From NCBI RefSeq assembly GCF_020164555.1, contig NZ_JAIQZB010000003.1:62001-126000 (forward strand): a DNA stretch of 64,000 nucleotides. Reading direction: 5' to 3'. The notes beneath the pieces are model-generated. The model saw nothing but the letters and a program-made list of their open reading frames with translations, did not search any database and had not been told where the DNA came from. The translations under genes and the position numbers were made by a program. The first letter of the stretch is position 1; each line of letters starts with the position of its first letter. This document shows positions 40,960 to 50,896 of the stretch, piece by piece. This DNA comes from Salegentibacter lacus (lineage in GTDB: Bacteria; Bacteroidota; Bacteroidia; Flavobacteriales; Flavobacteriaceae).

Positions 40960-42549
40960 TTATTTAATCTTTAAAGAATTTAAGAGCATTTCAACTTCGG
41001 TATAGATATTTAGAAAGCTTGTATTGATTTCTTCAGGAGTGTAGTGCTGGAATTTTTTAGGTAGGTCTTTTTCCAGTTTTTGATACTTAAATTGCACCTT
41101 TTTCTCCTTACCATCCGCATAAGCTACAAATTCACCGGGTTTCAGTCTAAAAAAAAGATCTGCCCGTAATTTGGATACTTCTCTTTTGGTTCTTGTTATC
41201 CGGGTATCAAAATTAAGTCCTTCTCCTTTGCTGATACTCAGGACATCTCTTTTTACAAGTTCAAAAAACTTCTCATAATAGGCTGCTGTAACCGGGTCGT
41301 TGGTTTTACCAAAAAACTGGTAAGATAGGTTGGCCAGGATCGCCTTACTGGCTTTCTCTCCATAGAGTAAATCATTTTGCACCTTGTCCTGCAAGATATA
41401 GAGGGTGGCGATATCATAACTTCTAAGAGTGGCCGGAACACGATGCATATGTAATAGCCGAATGGTAGGCGCTTCTTCCATAAGCACAAAAGCACTTTCA
41501 CGCTCTCTGACACTCATTTGTTTAATAACGGTGTGCAATATCATCGCAATGACCGGAGAATAAGCAGACTCGTTCTTTGGATTATTGACGATGGTTACTA
41601 CTGATGGGTTTTGGGGATTATTGAGATCCAGTGACACCTCATGCGCAGAAAGACAGAAGAAAATTTTACGGGTAGTGATCTTTTTAAAAGCATTGGCGAG
41701 AGTTCCCCGAACCGCAGCTGTTTGTCTCTCTGAATCGATCCCGCTTATAAAGGCATCGGCCATCGCTCTAGAAGTAACATCAGAACTTAGAAACTCAATG
41801 AGTTGATCAGAAGTCATCCGCTGGTATAGAGCGATAAGATGAGGAAGCGTGCAGAATTTAGGATGGTAGGTTTTCAACTTCCAGATCAATCCGCATAGAA
41901 TTCCTTCCACGGCATCATTAAAGAACCGGTTGGTACCACTGGCAAACTGTTCTTTTTGCTCAAGCAGGTTTTCCATTAATACGCGTGCAATTTCATTGAC
42001 GCTTTCTTCATCAGGAAGGTAGTGCGGTGCAATGGGATTTACTTTATGGTAGACAGGGTCAAAAGAAATGATCTTAAAAGGGATAGGAGAATCTTTAAAT
42101 AAGGGGTAGGCAAGTTCGGTGAGTTCAAAATTTTTATAATCATGGATGATACCACAGAATTGATGTTTGGACAAGTGCTTTAGGAAATTATAGACAACGC
42201 TTTCTGTTTTTCCGCTTCCGGCAGCGCCGGTAATGGAAACGCCTCTTCTTAGGTTCTGGATGGAAAGACTCCCTGATTCCAGGGTAAATTTAACCCTGTA
42301 TTTTGAGTTCAGTCCTGCGGCCATGGCTTTTAATTGGCAGATGTAGTGCCACAACAAAATGAGTAATAGGGGCAAAGCCACGTAAAGTAAAATGATTTTT
42401 TCGTTACTGGGAAATTGAAGATAAAGGGCATACCAACAAATAGCAATGATACTTAAGCCTTGTAATAGTCCATGGCGTTTAAGATTTATAAGAATGCTAA
42501 TAAAGCTGGCAAACAGAAGATAAGCAAAAATATAGTAGAGTATCATCAT
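40960..42549 (-). CDS. mobC: Type IV coupling protein (VirD4/MobC-type)
   Basis: A 529-residue protein with three N-terminal hydrophobic segments and a TraD/VirD4 ATPase domain: Walker A GAAGSGKTES near residue 105, Walker B FVLMEEAPTIRL near 353, and RVPATLRSYDIATLYILQD. It brings the relaxase-DNA complex to the secretion channel. It is eight bases downstream of mobB. Confidence 0.92.
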   Translation of the reverse strand: MMILYYIFAYLLFASFISILINLKRHGLLQGLSIIAICWYALYLQFPSNEKIILLYVALPLLLILLWHYICQLKAMAAGLNSKYRVKFTLESGSLSIQNLRRGVSITGAAGSGKTESVVYNFLKHLSKHQFCGIIHDYKNFELTELAYPLFKDSPIPFKIISFDPVYHKVNPIAPHYLPDEESVNEIARVLMENLLEQKEQFASGTNRFFNDAVEGILCGLIWKLKTYHPKFCTLPHLIALYQRMTSDQLIEFLSSDVTSRAMADAFISGIDSERQTAAVRGTLANAFKKITTRKIFFCLSAHEVSLDLNNPQNPSVVTIVNNPKNESAYSPVIAMILHTVIKQMSVRERESAFVLMEEAPTIRLLHMHRVPATLRSYDIATLYILQDKVQNDLLYGEKASKAILANLSYQFFGKTNDPVTAAYYEKFFELVKRDVLSISKGEGLNFDTRITRTKREVSKLRADLFFRLKPGEFVAYADGKEKKVQFKYQKLEKDLPKKFQHYTPEEINTSFLNIYTEVEMLLNSLKIK

Positions 42550-42556
42550 TCATAGA

Positions 42557-43576
42557 TTAATAGCCGATTGAGCTTGATTTTAAGCCCAACTCGATGGCTT
42601 TTTGAAATTGTTTTACAGCAAACCTAATCCGGGCATCTGGAATATTGGATACCCCGATTCCCGCAGTATTAAGTAGCCCCATCGCCATTTTTCGTTCGCT
42701 GGTAGGAAGTTTAAGTAAGAGCGAATAGTATTTTTTAGGGGATTGTATATAAGTTTTCCTGGAATTGTATTGCTCCACAAAGTTTCGTTTATAATTAAAC
42801 TGCTTGTCAAAGGTCTTTTCGGCTTTGCTAAAAAAGGTATCCCTGTCAAACCCGCGCTTGATAGTTTTACCGTGCAGGCTTACTTCTGAAGCTTTGTATT
42901 TACTACCGGGAGAAAGGCTCACGGAGTTCGTCCTATCTTTCCTGCTAACGATAAGGTGCAAATGCGTTTGATTACCGGGTTTGGAGATGCCTTCATCAAT
43001 TAATTTTTCACCGATTTTATGAGGAGCTTCTTTTTGAAGGTATTGGATTTCCTTCCTGATATTTTCAGGTGAACCTTTAATTTCTCCACGCTCTATTTTA
43101 CGCAAGTCATTATTGAGTTTAGCTATTTGTTTATTATAGGAAGCATTTTCCAGCACTTCTTTGTCACGGGGGCCGAAGGTTCTGGAGAATTCCATTTTTG
43201 CATAATATTTAATATCCGAAACCTGTACGGGTCTGCCATTAATTTCGCGATTAAAGGAGCTGGCATAATCTTTCATCACCTCCCGGGTATAAGCTTTTAG
43301 TTTCTCCGGATCATTTTGGATATGTTGAAGCTCTCGCTGGGAGGGATTGATAGTCAGGGAATAATACCGAGGTTCAGTTGTTTTGAGTTTAGCGGTATTG
43401 CCATCAATTTCTTTAATCACTTCTTCCCGGGTAATATTTTCATTGGACTGGTCAAAGAAATACTCCTGGGCTTCAGGAGATCGATCGGTATTTTCTTTTT
43501 CCAGGTAATCTACAAAGTCTGAAACGCTCGAGGAAAAAGCAGGTCCAAGTTTCTGTGGGCTAATGGTGATGTACAT
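42557..43576 (-). CDS. mobB: MobB-type relaxase (DUF5712-like)
   Basis: A 339-residue protein starting MYITISPQKLG. The relaxase core has YSLTINPSQREL, and the histidine motif THLHLIVSRKDRTN, which would coordinate the metal at the nic site. The usual MobB/BmgA family length is similar. Its start overlaps the accessory gene by 17 bases. Confidence 0.82.
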   Translation of the reverse strand: MYITISPQKLGPAFSSSVSDFVDYLEKENTDRSPEAQEYFFDQSNENITREEVIKEIDGNTAKLKTTEPRYYSLTINPSQRELQHIQNDPEKLKAYTREVMKDYASSFNREINGRPVQVSDIKYYAKMEFSRTFGPRDKEVLENASYNKQIAKLNNDLRKIERGEIKGSPENIRKEIQYLQKEAPHKIGEKLIDEGISKPGNQTHLHLIVSRKDRTNSVSLSPGSKYKASEVSLHGKTIKRGFDRDTFFSKAEKTFDKQFNYKRNFVEQYNSRKTYIQSPKKYYSLLLKLPTSERKMAMGLLNTAGIGVSNIPDARIRFAVKQFQKAIELGLKSSSIGY

Positions 43577-44099
43577 GATATTTCTGTTTTAGTGATTCAA
43601 TTTCAGAGAGCGGCAACTCGATTTTCAGGTAAGGTTTTCCGAAGGCTGGTTTCACCTGTTCAATTTGGTCCAGAAGGAATTTTAAGTCTCTTTCTTCCTG
43701 TCGAATTTCGGGTACATCTAATATTATTGGTGTGTGGGCTAGGGTATTTTGTAAGGCCTTTTCAAAGGAAGGAGGTAATTTCTTTTTGGCATTATCCGGT
43801 AGGTTTTCAAAAAGAGCCGCCAGCATTGCCTGGGTAGGTTTGGTCTGGGTAGTTTCAATATCCCTGACGATAGCTATAGAAGAGTCAATTCGTTTTTTAA
43901 GTACGTGTTCCAAAGATTTCATATTAGGGCCCAGATCCTGGAAAGGGGAGAGCTTATTCCTCTCGAAAAAATTAAGCATAAGATCAAGACTTGCTGATTG
44001 CGACCTGGAAATGCTTTTACAAAACTTCCGAAATTTCCGGGCGACTGAAGCTTTAATTTTCAGTCCTTCAAATGCTTCTTTTTGATAGTTTTTATCCAT
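43560..44099 (-). CDS. BfmA/BtgA-like mobilisation accessory protein
   Basis: A 179-residue protein with an N-terminal ribbon-helix-helix-like segment (FEGLKIKASVARKFRKFCKS), then SQSASLDLMLNFFERNKLS, and a coiled middle. BfmA/BtgA family proteins bind oriT and help the relaxase. It is the first gene of the mob operon and starts about 120 bases from the candidate oriT. Confidence 0.78.
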   Translation of the reverse strand: MDKNYQKEAFEGLKIKASVARKFRKFCKSISRSQSASLDLMLNFFERNKLSPFQDLGPNMKSLEHVLKKRIDSSIAIVRDIETTQTKPTQAMLAALFENLPDNAKKKLPPSFEKALQNTLAHTPIILDVPEIRQEERDLKFLLDQIEQVKPAFGKPYLKIELPLSEIESLKQKYHVHHH

Positions 44100-44220
44100 T
44101 TTTTCATAAAAAATTTAGCGTCTTTACTGGCTTCCCAGTCTTTTTTCATAAAAAAGTAAGACAGTAGTTCAGCCTTATCATATAAATTGATATTGGTTGA
44201 TGGCCTTTAGCCTCAAATCC

Positions 44221-44290
44221 CACGCAAAAAAGGACTTAACATCGCTCTGCGTGTTACCCTCTTGCTGTCCCGTCCCGCCGTGCGGGACAA
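44221..44290. other. Candidate origin of transfer (oriT)
   Basis: Two neighbouring inverted repeats just upstream of the mob operon: CACGCA (44221) with TGCGTG (44248), and GTCCCG (44272) with CGGGAC (44283), separated by ACCCTCTTGCTGTCC. This is the usual oriT layout, near the relaxase genes. Alternative: the second repeat with following T run could be a terminator, but no plus-strand gene precedes it. Confidence 0.5.
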
Positions 44291-44794
44291 TTTTTTCATT
44301 AGTTTTCCTGGTTTTAATTATACCGGCTAAAAGCTGAAATAATTAAAAAGAAAATTTTTTCAAATGCTATAAATTCGGTTTATAAAGAGATCAGTGAAAG
44401 TCAAAAAATTGAATCCTAAGAATTATAAACCTTAAAATATCAGCCTTATAAAGGTAAAATTCTAAGAACATTTAATAGGCTTGAAGGAGTGTAAAATAAT
44501 AGTGTAATAGCCTTTAAAATCAATATGTAGCAAGGGATATTACTTTGGAAAGATTGGATGATTTCTTAAAAATATATCCTTTCATTTGATATCAAATCAT
44601 TGCTGGAAAATCAGTTAGGAAATCTAAAATCAACTCCAAAAATGTTAAATTTTTATGGTCTAGGATTTTTAGAGTTTTTTTAATTGAACTTTTTATGATC
44701 GGGAAGAAAATGTAGAAGCCGGATAAAGTAGGGAAAAATTGATTTTTTTTAAATTATAATTAGCACGGGAAGTTTTAGAAGGCTCAGATATTTC
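44291..44794. other. Gene-free stretch between oriT candidate and radC-like gene
   Basis: About 500 bases with no credible ORF. It is A/T-rich, with several short direct repeats of AAAATT type but no clear iteron set. It may hold promoters for the mob operon. Confidence 0.35.
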
Positions 44795-44800
44795 ATAAAA

Positions 44801-44827
44801 AAGCCCTTTTAAAAATTAAAAGGGCTT
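44801..44827 (-). terminator. Terminator after the radC-like gene
   Basis: AAGCCCTTTTAA and TTAAAAGGGCTT form a stem; on the minus strand a T run follows. It lies 25 bases beyond the radC-like stop. Confidence 0.75.
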
Positions 44828-44852
44828 ATTAGCAGGCTAAATTTAAATGGTA

Positions 44853-45302
44853 TTATAAGATACCTTCATCGGCAAAACTAAAGAAATTTCCTTCTGGATT
44901 TATAATAAGGTGGTCCAAAACTTTAATATCAAAAAATGCGGCTGCTTCTTTGATTTTACGGGTGAGCGATTTATCTGGATGGCTTGGGCTGAGGGTTCCG
45001 GATGGGTGGTTATGAGCCAGGATTACGGCGGTAGTTAGGCTTTTTAAAACAACTGCAAAAAGTATACGTATATCTACTAAAGTTCCTGTAATACCACCGG
45101 TTGAGAGTGTATAAATACCTTTTACCCGGTTATTGTTATTCAAAAGCATTAGTTTAAAGCTTTCGTGGAGTTCAATATTGTCTTTATTCCAATTTTCATA
45201 AAAGACAGTCGCGGCTGTAACGGAGGAATTTATTTTAGGTAGTTCACTTACTTTGATATTCCCTGTATAGCTTACATTAATTTCATTAACTTTGATATTC
45301 AT
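44853..45302 (-). CDS. RadC-like JAB-domain protein
   Basis: A 149-residue protein with the JAMM/MPN motif: ILAHNHPSGTLSPSHPD near residue 100 with the two His and the Asp, and KVLDHLIINPEG after it. It lacks the N-terminal helix-hairpin-helix of long RadC. Such short versions are frequent in mobile elements, role uncertain. Second gene of an operon with ssb. Confidence 0.88.
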   Translation of the reverse strand: MNIKVNEINVSYTGNIKVSELPKINSSVTAATVFYENWNKDNIELHESFKLMLLNNNNRVKGIYTLSTGGITGTLVDIRILFAVVLKSLTTAVILAHNHPSGTLSPSHPDKSLTRKIKEAAAFFDIKVLDHLIINPEGNFFSFADEGIL

Positions 45303-45327
45303 TATAATCAGTTTAAAGTTTTTAAGA

Positions 45328-45362
45328 GAAGAGGGCCTATTTTCGACGATGAAGCCCTCTTC
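45328..45362. other. Stable hairpin between ssb and radC-like genes
   Basis: GAAGAGGGC (45328-45336) and GCCCTCTTC (45354-45362), followed by TTTTTT on the plus strand. Not oriented as a terminator for the minus-strand genes; may slow readthrough from the other strand or shape mRNA. Confidence 0.5.
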
Positions 45363-45370
45363 TTTTTTAA

Positions 45371-45715
45371 TTATGCTTCATTTGATTTACTGCCTAAAAG
45401 CAGAACTTCCTGAATAATCACTTCGGTTACGAATTGTTTTTTACCATCTTTATCCTCATAGGATCTTGAGGTTAGTTTTCCAGAGATAGCGATCTCTTTA
45501 CCTTTATCTACATACTTTTCGATAATGTCGGCTTGTTTTCCCCAGGCTACAAGGTTGTGCCAGTAGGTTTGTTGTGTTTTCTCGTCTTCCACGTAGTAGA
45601 ATTCATTGGTAGCCAATGAAAAACGGGTTACTTTTTTTCCACTTTCAAAAGTGGTTGTTTCGGGAGTGTTTCCCACATTTCCGATTAACTGAACATTGTT
45701 TTTTAAAGTACTCAT
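45371..45715 (-). CDS. ssb: Single-stranded DNA-binding protein (short, mobile-element type)
   Basis: A 114-residue OB-fold protein: NVQLIGNVGNTPE, TRFSLATNEFYY, YWHNLVAWGKQADIIEKYV, GKEIAISGKLTSRSY. The acidic C-terminal tail of chromosomal SSB is missing (ends GSKSNEA), typical of plasmid and element copies. First gene of the ssb-radC operon, the last gene of the element on this side. Confidence 0.92.
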   Translation of the reverse strand: MSTLKNNVQLIGNVGNTPETTTFESGKKVTRFSLATNEFYYVEDEKTQQTYWHNLVAWGKQADIIEKYVDKGKEIAISGKLTSRSYEDKDGKKQFVTEVIIQEVLLLGSKSNEA

Positions 45716-46741
45716 AATTGAAAAGATTTATAGCCTTATCAAGGCGTGGTTAAAATAAATCCCTGAACCCTTCAGAGATTTTTTAAAAAAATCATTTACT
45801 TTTTTTATCCGGAGCGTTTTCCTTTTTTGATTTTCCTTTTTTACTGCGGATGATATGTACGTTGACTTTTTCATTTTCTATTAATTTTCATTTACTTCTT
45901 TTAGAGCCGTTTGCTGTTTCCTTTTTTGATGCTTATACATTTTCAAGATTTAGAATTAGGGAAGACTTATAAAAAGGAGGGCGGAGCCTGACTGGCTTAT
46001 GCAGTCTGCACTAACTTCTAAATATTGGTATTTTGCATCTCGAAAAAGGTAAAGGACAGTACACGGCGGGAAGGGAATGAATGGGAAAAGAATTATTACA
46101 ATATCATTTAAGCAACAGGAAAAAACTACTTCCTATTGAAAATAATATTTGCCTAAACTTATTTAATATCGGTTTTGCGAATAAAGAGTTGTATTATTTG
46201 AGCTTCAACTGAATATTTATGGGGTATAACAGAATCATACATCGCAAATGAAAACTTAAAAAAGAAGGAATAATTTTCGAATGTAAAATAATTTACGAGC
46301 TGAAGTTCTATGAAGGAACTATAAAATATTTTTAAAGCTTCAAGAAGGATAAACAAAATGCAGGTAGGAAACTGCATTTATATTTGTATGAGAGAGAATT
46401 GGATAATGCTACTTTTAAACAAGGGAGTGTTGATGTAGTGAGAATATATTTGGTGTCCACACAAAATGTTGAATTAAAGTATTTTTCCCATGCATACAGA
46501 AATAAGTCCACCTTTATACGAATTTTAGCAACAAAGTGTAAAACAAATATTATCTACTATTTTAAACTAAAATTTAAAAAATTCAAACTTTATTTTGTGA
46601 GTAATGGCAAACTTACAAACTCTTGAATTTTCATAATAAATTACAAAATATAATTAAAATTAGTATACGAGATTGTCTTTGGTTTTACGCCTGCAAACCG
46701 TTAAAATTTCTTAAATTCGCAGCCGTAAAAAGAGTTACTTC
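45716..46741. other. Right border region of the element, no confident gene
   Basis: About 1 kb without a convincing gene. A short minus-strand frame near 45720-45874 is lysine-rich and may be a decayed or tiny element gene. Frames at 46159-46377 (minus) and 46384-46626 (plus) lack good composition and starts. The element's right end should lie here but I could not place it. The last 60 bases are the ccsA leader. Confidence 0.4.
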
Positions 46742-49700
46742 ATGCAGGATAAAATAGCCTCTGTCATATTTTCTACACGTATTATGGCAGTCTTATTTGT
46801 GGTCTTTTCAATGGCCATGGCGTTCGGAACATTTATTGAAAGTTGGTATAGCATCGAAACCGCTAGAGTGTTAATTTATAACACCTGGTGGTTTGAGGGT
46901 ATCATGGTGTTTTTTGTTATTAATTTCGCCGGAAATATTAAACGTTATAAGCTTCATAAGCGCGAAAAATGGTCTTCACTATTAATCCATTTATCTTTTG
47001 TACTTATTCTGGTAGGCGCATTTATAACTCGTTATATTAGTTATGAGGGTGTAATGCCAATTACGGAAGGTGAAACTACCAATGTGATGCTTTCAGAAAA
47101 AACCTATTTCACCACTTTTATAGATGGAGAAATTGAAGGTGAGCCTCGTCGGAGAGTTTTAGAAGAACCGGTACTTTTTGCTCCGGAAACAGAAAATAAT
47201 TACGTACTCAACACCGATTATAACGGGCAACCGGTAACTATTGAAGCTACTAATTTTATATATGGAGCAAAGGAGGAGTTAGTACCAGCCGAAGATGGTG
47301 TAAATCATCTTAAAATTGTTGAGGCTGGAGGCGGAGAACGTCACGATCATTATCTAAAACAGGGTGAAGTTCAGAATATTCATAATGTTTTATTTGCCTT
47401 GAATGAACCTACCGATGGGGCTATTAATATAACTTTTGATAAAGAAAGCGGGGAATACACTATAAACTCGCCATTTGAAGGAGATTATATGCGCATGGCA
47501 GATCAGGAAAAAGGAAATTTGGTAAAAGATTCTACACAAAACCTGATGCTGCGTTCCCTCTATAATATCGGAGCTATGCAATTTGTAATTCCTGAGCCGG
47601 TGGTGAAGGGAAAATATGATATTATAAAAACCCCGGAAAAAGCTGATGGGCAAAGTGACGCCTTGAGTGTAAGAGTTACTTCTGAAGGAGAATCAGAAAC
47701 CGTTACCTTAATGGGAGGGAAGGGAATTCCCAGCGAACCTCAAAAATTAGAACTCGCAGGGCTCGAATTTTATTTGAATTACGGTAGTAAGGAGATAGAA
47801 TTACCTTTTGCTTTAAAGCTCAATGATTTTATAGCTGATAAATATCCCGGTACTGAGAGTAGTTACTCTGCCTTTAAGAGTAAAGTTGAAATTGTAGAAG
47901 AAGGAAAAGAAAATGTGCCTTATGAAATTTATATGAACCACGTACTGGATCACAAAGGTTTCAGGTTTTTCCAGGCCAGTTTTATGCCTGATGAAAGCGG
48001 GACAGTATTGTCGGTTAATCACGATTTCTGGGGAACCTGGATTACCTACATTGGTTATTTTCTATTGTATTTAGGTTTGATGCTTATTTTATTCGATAAA
48101 GGATCACGATTTGGAAATCTTAAGGAAATGCTTGAGAAAGTGAAGGAAAAAAAGAAAAAACTAAGTACAGTTCTTATTTTCTTTATGGCCACGGGTTCGA
48201 TGTTTGCTCAAATTCCGGGAGACGAGCACGAGCATGCCGAATCAGCTAAAAGAGAAGTAGATTCTATTATTAAAAGTAATGCGATAAGCGAAGAGCACGC
48301 GGCAGAATTTGGACGTCTGGTAATTCAGGATGCAGGCGGTAGAATGAAACCGGCTAATACCTATTCTTCAGAATTGCTTCGGAAAATAAGTAAATCTGAT
48401 TCCTACGAAGGTTTGAGTTCAGACCAGGTTTTGGTGTCACTAACCCAAAATCCGATGATTTGGTACAACGTACCTATTATTTATGTGGAAAAGCATAACG
48501 ATAGTATACATAATCTTCTTGATGTACAAGAAGGAAAAAAATACCTAACCTTAAGTAGTTTCTTCGACGAAACGGGGAATTATAAGCTTTCTTCAGTACT
48601 GGATAAAGCCTACAAAGCTGCTGTTCCCAATAAATTTCAGAAAGATTTTATCAATACCGATAAAAAGGTGAATCTATTATATCGTGCGCTTCAGGGTAAG
48701 ATTTTAAGAATTTTCCCAATTCCTGATCACGAAAATAATAAATGGATTTCCTATCCTGAATTAGAAGATGAAGGAGTGGTATTTAAAGGAATGGATTCGG
48801 TATATACCAAACAAATCCTCCCGCTTTATATGACATCCCTTTCTGATGCGGTCGAAACCGGAGATTATTCTAAAGCAAATCAGTATTTAGAAAGTATAAA
48901 AGGTTTTCAGAAAAAATTTGGGTCCGAAGTATTGCCTTCAGAAGATAAAGTTAATGCAGAAATCGCTTATAACAAATATGATATTTTTAGGAATATCTTC
49001 TGGATGTACATGCTTGCCGGCCTTCTTATGTTGGTTTTTGTCATTTTCCAAATATTCTATAATAATAAGATTGTCCTTTACCTTATAAACTCAAGTATAG
49101 CAATTATTGCGATACTATTTGCTTTACATACTGCCGGGCTTATTGCCCGCTGGTATATTTCGGGTCATGCTCCCTGGAGTGACGCTTATGAATCGATGAT
49201 ATATGTGGCGTGGGCAACGATGTTTTTTGGGCTAGCTTTCGGCAGGAAGAGTAATCTAACTATTTCTTCAACCGCCTTTGTGACTTCCATGATTTTAATG
49301 GTTGCACATTGGAACTGGATGGACCCTGCAATCGCTAATCTATCACCAGTGCTAGATTCCTATTGGGTAGTTATCCACGTTCCGGTAATTGTAGGTAGTT
49401 ACGGCCCGTTTACTTTAGCAATGATTCTCGGGGTGGTTGCTTTACTGCTAATGATTATGACCACCGAGAAGAATAAAAAGAAAATGGACCTTAATATAAA
49501 GGAAATCACCATTATTACCGAAATGGCGATTACCGTGGGATTGGTCATGTTAACTATAGGTAACTTTCTTGGTGGCCAATGGGCTAATGAGAGTTGGGGA
49601 CGTTACTGGGGTTGGGATCCTAAAGAAACATGGGCATTGATCAGTATTATGGTATACGCATTTATTATACATATGCGTTTGGTTCCCGGGCTTAGAAGTA

Positions 49701-49930
49701 GATGGTTTTTTAACCTAATGGCGGTAATAGGTTATGCCAGTATTATGATGACGTATTTTGGAGTTAACTTCTATTTGGCCGGTTTACACTCTTACGCAAG
49801 CGGAGATAAAGTGATTACCCCAACATTTGTTTATTACTGTATTGCTGGTGTTACCATTTTGGGAGCACTTTCTTATTGGCGTTTTCAGAAATTCTATTCA
49901 AAAAATAACAAAAAAAGTATTCGTAAATAA
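46742..49930 (+). CDS. ccsA: Cytochrome c biogenesis fusion protein CcsB(ResB)-CcsA
   Basis: A 1062-residue membrane protein. N-terminal part (1-480) is ResB-like with membrane segments and a large periplasmic domain (GVMPITEGETTNV). A middle periplasmic domain (about 490-740) begins after a signal-like ATGSMFAQIPG. The C-terminal CcsA part has about eight membrane segments, with the haem-handling motif WGRYWGWDPKETWALI near 960. It attaches haem to apocytochromes c in system II. Chromosomal core gene; marks the end of the mobile element. Confidence 0.94.
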   Translation: MQDKIASVIFSTRIMAVLFVVFSMAMAFGTFIESWYSIETARVLIYNTWWFEGIMVFFVINFAGNIKRYKLHKREKWSSLLIHLSFVLILVGAFITRYISYEGVMPITEGETTNVMLSEKTYFTTFIDGEIEGEPRRRVLEEPVLFAPETENNYVLNTDYNGQPVTIEATNFIYGAKEELVPAEDGVNHLKIVEAGGGERHDHYLKQGEVQNIHNVLFALNEPTDGAINITFDKESGEYTINSPFEGDYMRMADQEKGNLVKDSTQNLMLRSLYNIGAMQFVIPEPVVKGKYDIIKTPEKADGQSDALSVRVTSEGESETVTLMGGKGIPSEPQKLELAGLEFYLNYGSKEIELPFALKLNDFIADKYPGTESSYSAFKSKVEIVEEGKENVPYEIYMNHVLDHKGFRFFQASFMPDESGTVLSVNHDFWGTWITYIGYFLLYLGLMLILFDKGSRFGNLKEMLEKVKEKKKKLSTVLIFFMATGSMFAQIPGDEHEHAESAKREVDSIIKSNAISEEHAAEFGRLVIQDAGGRMKPANTYSSELLRKISKSDSYEGLSSDQVLVSLTQNPMIWYNVPIIYVEKHNDSIHNLLDVQEGKKYLTLSSFFDETGNYKLSSVLDKAYKAAVPNKFQKDFINTDKKVNLLYRALQGKILRIFPIPDHENNKWISYPELEDEGVVFKGMDSVYTKQILPLYMTSLSDAVETGDYSKANQYLESIKGFQKKFGSEVLPSEDKVNAEIAYNKYDIFRNIFWMYMLAGLLMLVFVIFQIFYNNKIVLYLINSSIAIIAILFALHTAGLIARWYISGHAPWSDAYESMIYVAWATMFFGLAFGRKSNLTISSTAFVTSMILMVAHWNWMDPAIANLSPVLDSYWVVIHVPVIVGSYGPFTLAMILGVVALLLMIMTTEKNKKKMDLNIKEITIITEMAITVGLVMLTIGNFLGGQWANESWGRYWGWDPKETWALISIMVYAFIIHMRLVPGLRSRWFFNLMAVIGYASIMMTYFGVNFYLAGLHSYASGDKVITPTFVYYCIAGVTILGALSYWRFQKFYSKNNKKSIRK

Positions 49931-50391
49931 AAATTGACAACATTCTTATACCAAATGAAGCTTTTAAAAGATTAAATAATAAAGTTTAAGCTAAAGCTGT
50001 ATTTGAATCTTAATTCTCTTTGAAGCGATTAAAGAACAAACAAGTTTGCTAGAGCTTGCTAAAATACTTCGCCATTTTATAATAAAATTGGCCTAGAACG
50101 GATGGAAACGATTTTTTAAACAAAGTCTTGGTCAAATGATTGCTATCAAAGGAAGAGATAAGCAGTAAAATCCAATTCAACGGTTCTTCTTTTTAAAAAA
50201 TGCAAAATTCTTAATATTCATTGATTTGAAATCAATTACGAGTTTAAATGCGTGTTTTAATATGTTTAAGAATAATGAAGGATTGAGATGTTTAATTTTT
50301 GAAAGACTCCTGCAATGGTGTAGAACGTAGATCTGATATGTGAAACTTGATCTTGAGTATGCATCTTAATAAAAAATTCAAACCAATGTAA
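49931..50391. other. Gene-free interval
   Basis: About 460 bases without a believable ORF, hairpin or repeat. A/T-rich; contains an unremarkable leader for the next gene. Confidence 0.35.
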
Positions 50392-50862
50392 ATGAACCAA
50401 AAAACTAAATTCAGCTTTCTCTCGATATTTGTTTGTGTAGTATTAACAGGATCAGCAATTGGATTTTTGTTTATAACCATAGATTCAAAAGAAGCTGGTA
50501 TCGTTCTTCCAATACTTTTCTTATTATTTGTAACTTATTTCTGGCTCACAGAATTCAGGACAAGGGCGCATAAAATTGCAGTTTTTAAAGAAAAAATATC
50601 AAAAAAAGAATATTTTGGCTTAGGAAAAAGAAAGGAATACAGTTATAAAGAATTTGATGGTTATATAATAATCCAGCAACCTAATAAGGGAAGCACCTCA
50701 GAGTATATATTCTTAATAAAAGGCGATAGAAGAATAATCTGTTTATCAGAGTTCTATCACGTTAATTATGATAGAGTTAAATTAGAGATAGATAGTAAAT
50801 TAAAATCCCTGGGACAAACGGAATATAATTTTAAAAGTGAATATCGAGAAATGTTCAGGTGA
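50392..50862 (+). CDS. Small membrane protein with PH-like cytoplasmic part
   Basis: A 156-residue protein with two N-terminal membrane segments (FVCVVLTGSAIGFLFIT and GIVLPILFLLFVTYFWL), followed by a beta-rich domain (YFGLGKRKEYSYKEFDGYI, cited in part, SEYIFLIKGDRRIICLSEFYH) like bacterial PH-type domains. No specific family. It stands alone between ccsA and the minus-strand lipoprotein. Confidence 0.7.
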   Translation: MNQKTKFSFLSIFVCVVLTGSAIGFLFITIDSKEAGIVLPILFLLFVTYFWLTEFRTRAHKIAVFKEKISKKEYFGLGKRKEYSYKEFDGYIIIQQPNKGSTSEYIFLIKGDRRIICLSEFYHVNYDRVKLEIDSKLKSLGQTEYNFKSEYREMFR

Positions 50863-50896
50863 ATCAGAACCTTCCTAATTAAGCTTTTGTAAATAA

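Larger units (their letters stand above)
26679..45715. mobile_element. Integrated conjugative element (Bacteroidetes-type), no integrase seen
   Basis: Contiguous run of RteC, excisionase-like HTH, accessory replication genes, TraE-F-G-I-J-K-M-N, cargo, T4 coupling protein, relaxase, accessory protein, candidate oriT, RadC-like and SSB. GC seems higher than in the cassette array. Both sides return to chromosomal genes (oxoamine synthase left, CcsA right). No tyrosine or serine recombinase, TraO/P/Q or tRNA end is visible, and I could not find direct-repeat ends by eye. The borders given are those of the outermost element genes. Confidence 0.75.

Noticed and set aside
44272-44297. GC-rich hairpin with T run as a terminator
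   Set aside because: No plus-strand gene precedes it; its position beside a second inverted repeat and the mob operon fits oriT better.
46159-46377. 72-residue minus-strand frame
   Set aside because: It has an A/T-driven hydrophobic composition and no domain or conserved neighbour; probably chance.
46384-46626. 80-residue plus-strand frame at the element border
   Set aside because: No sensible start context, odd composition and no recognisable domain; left as gene-free region.
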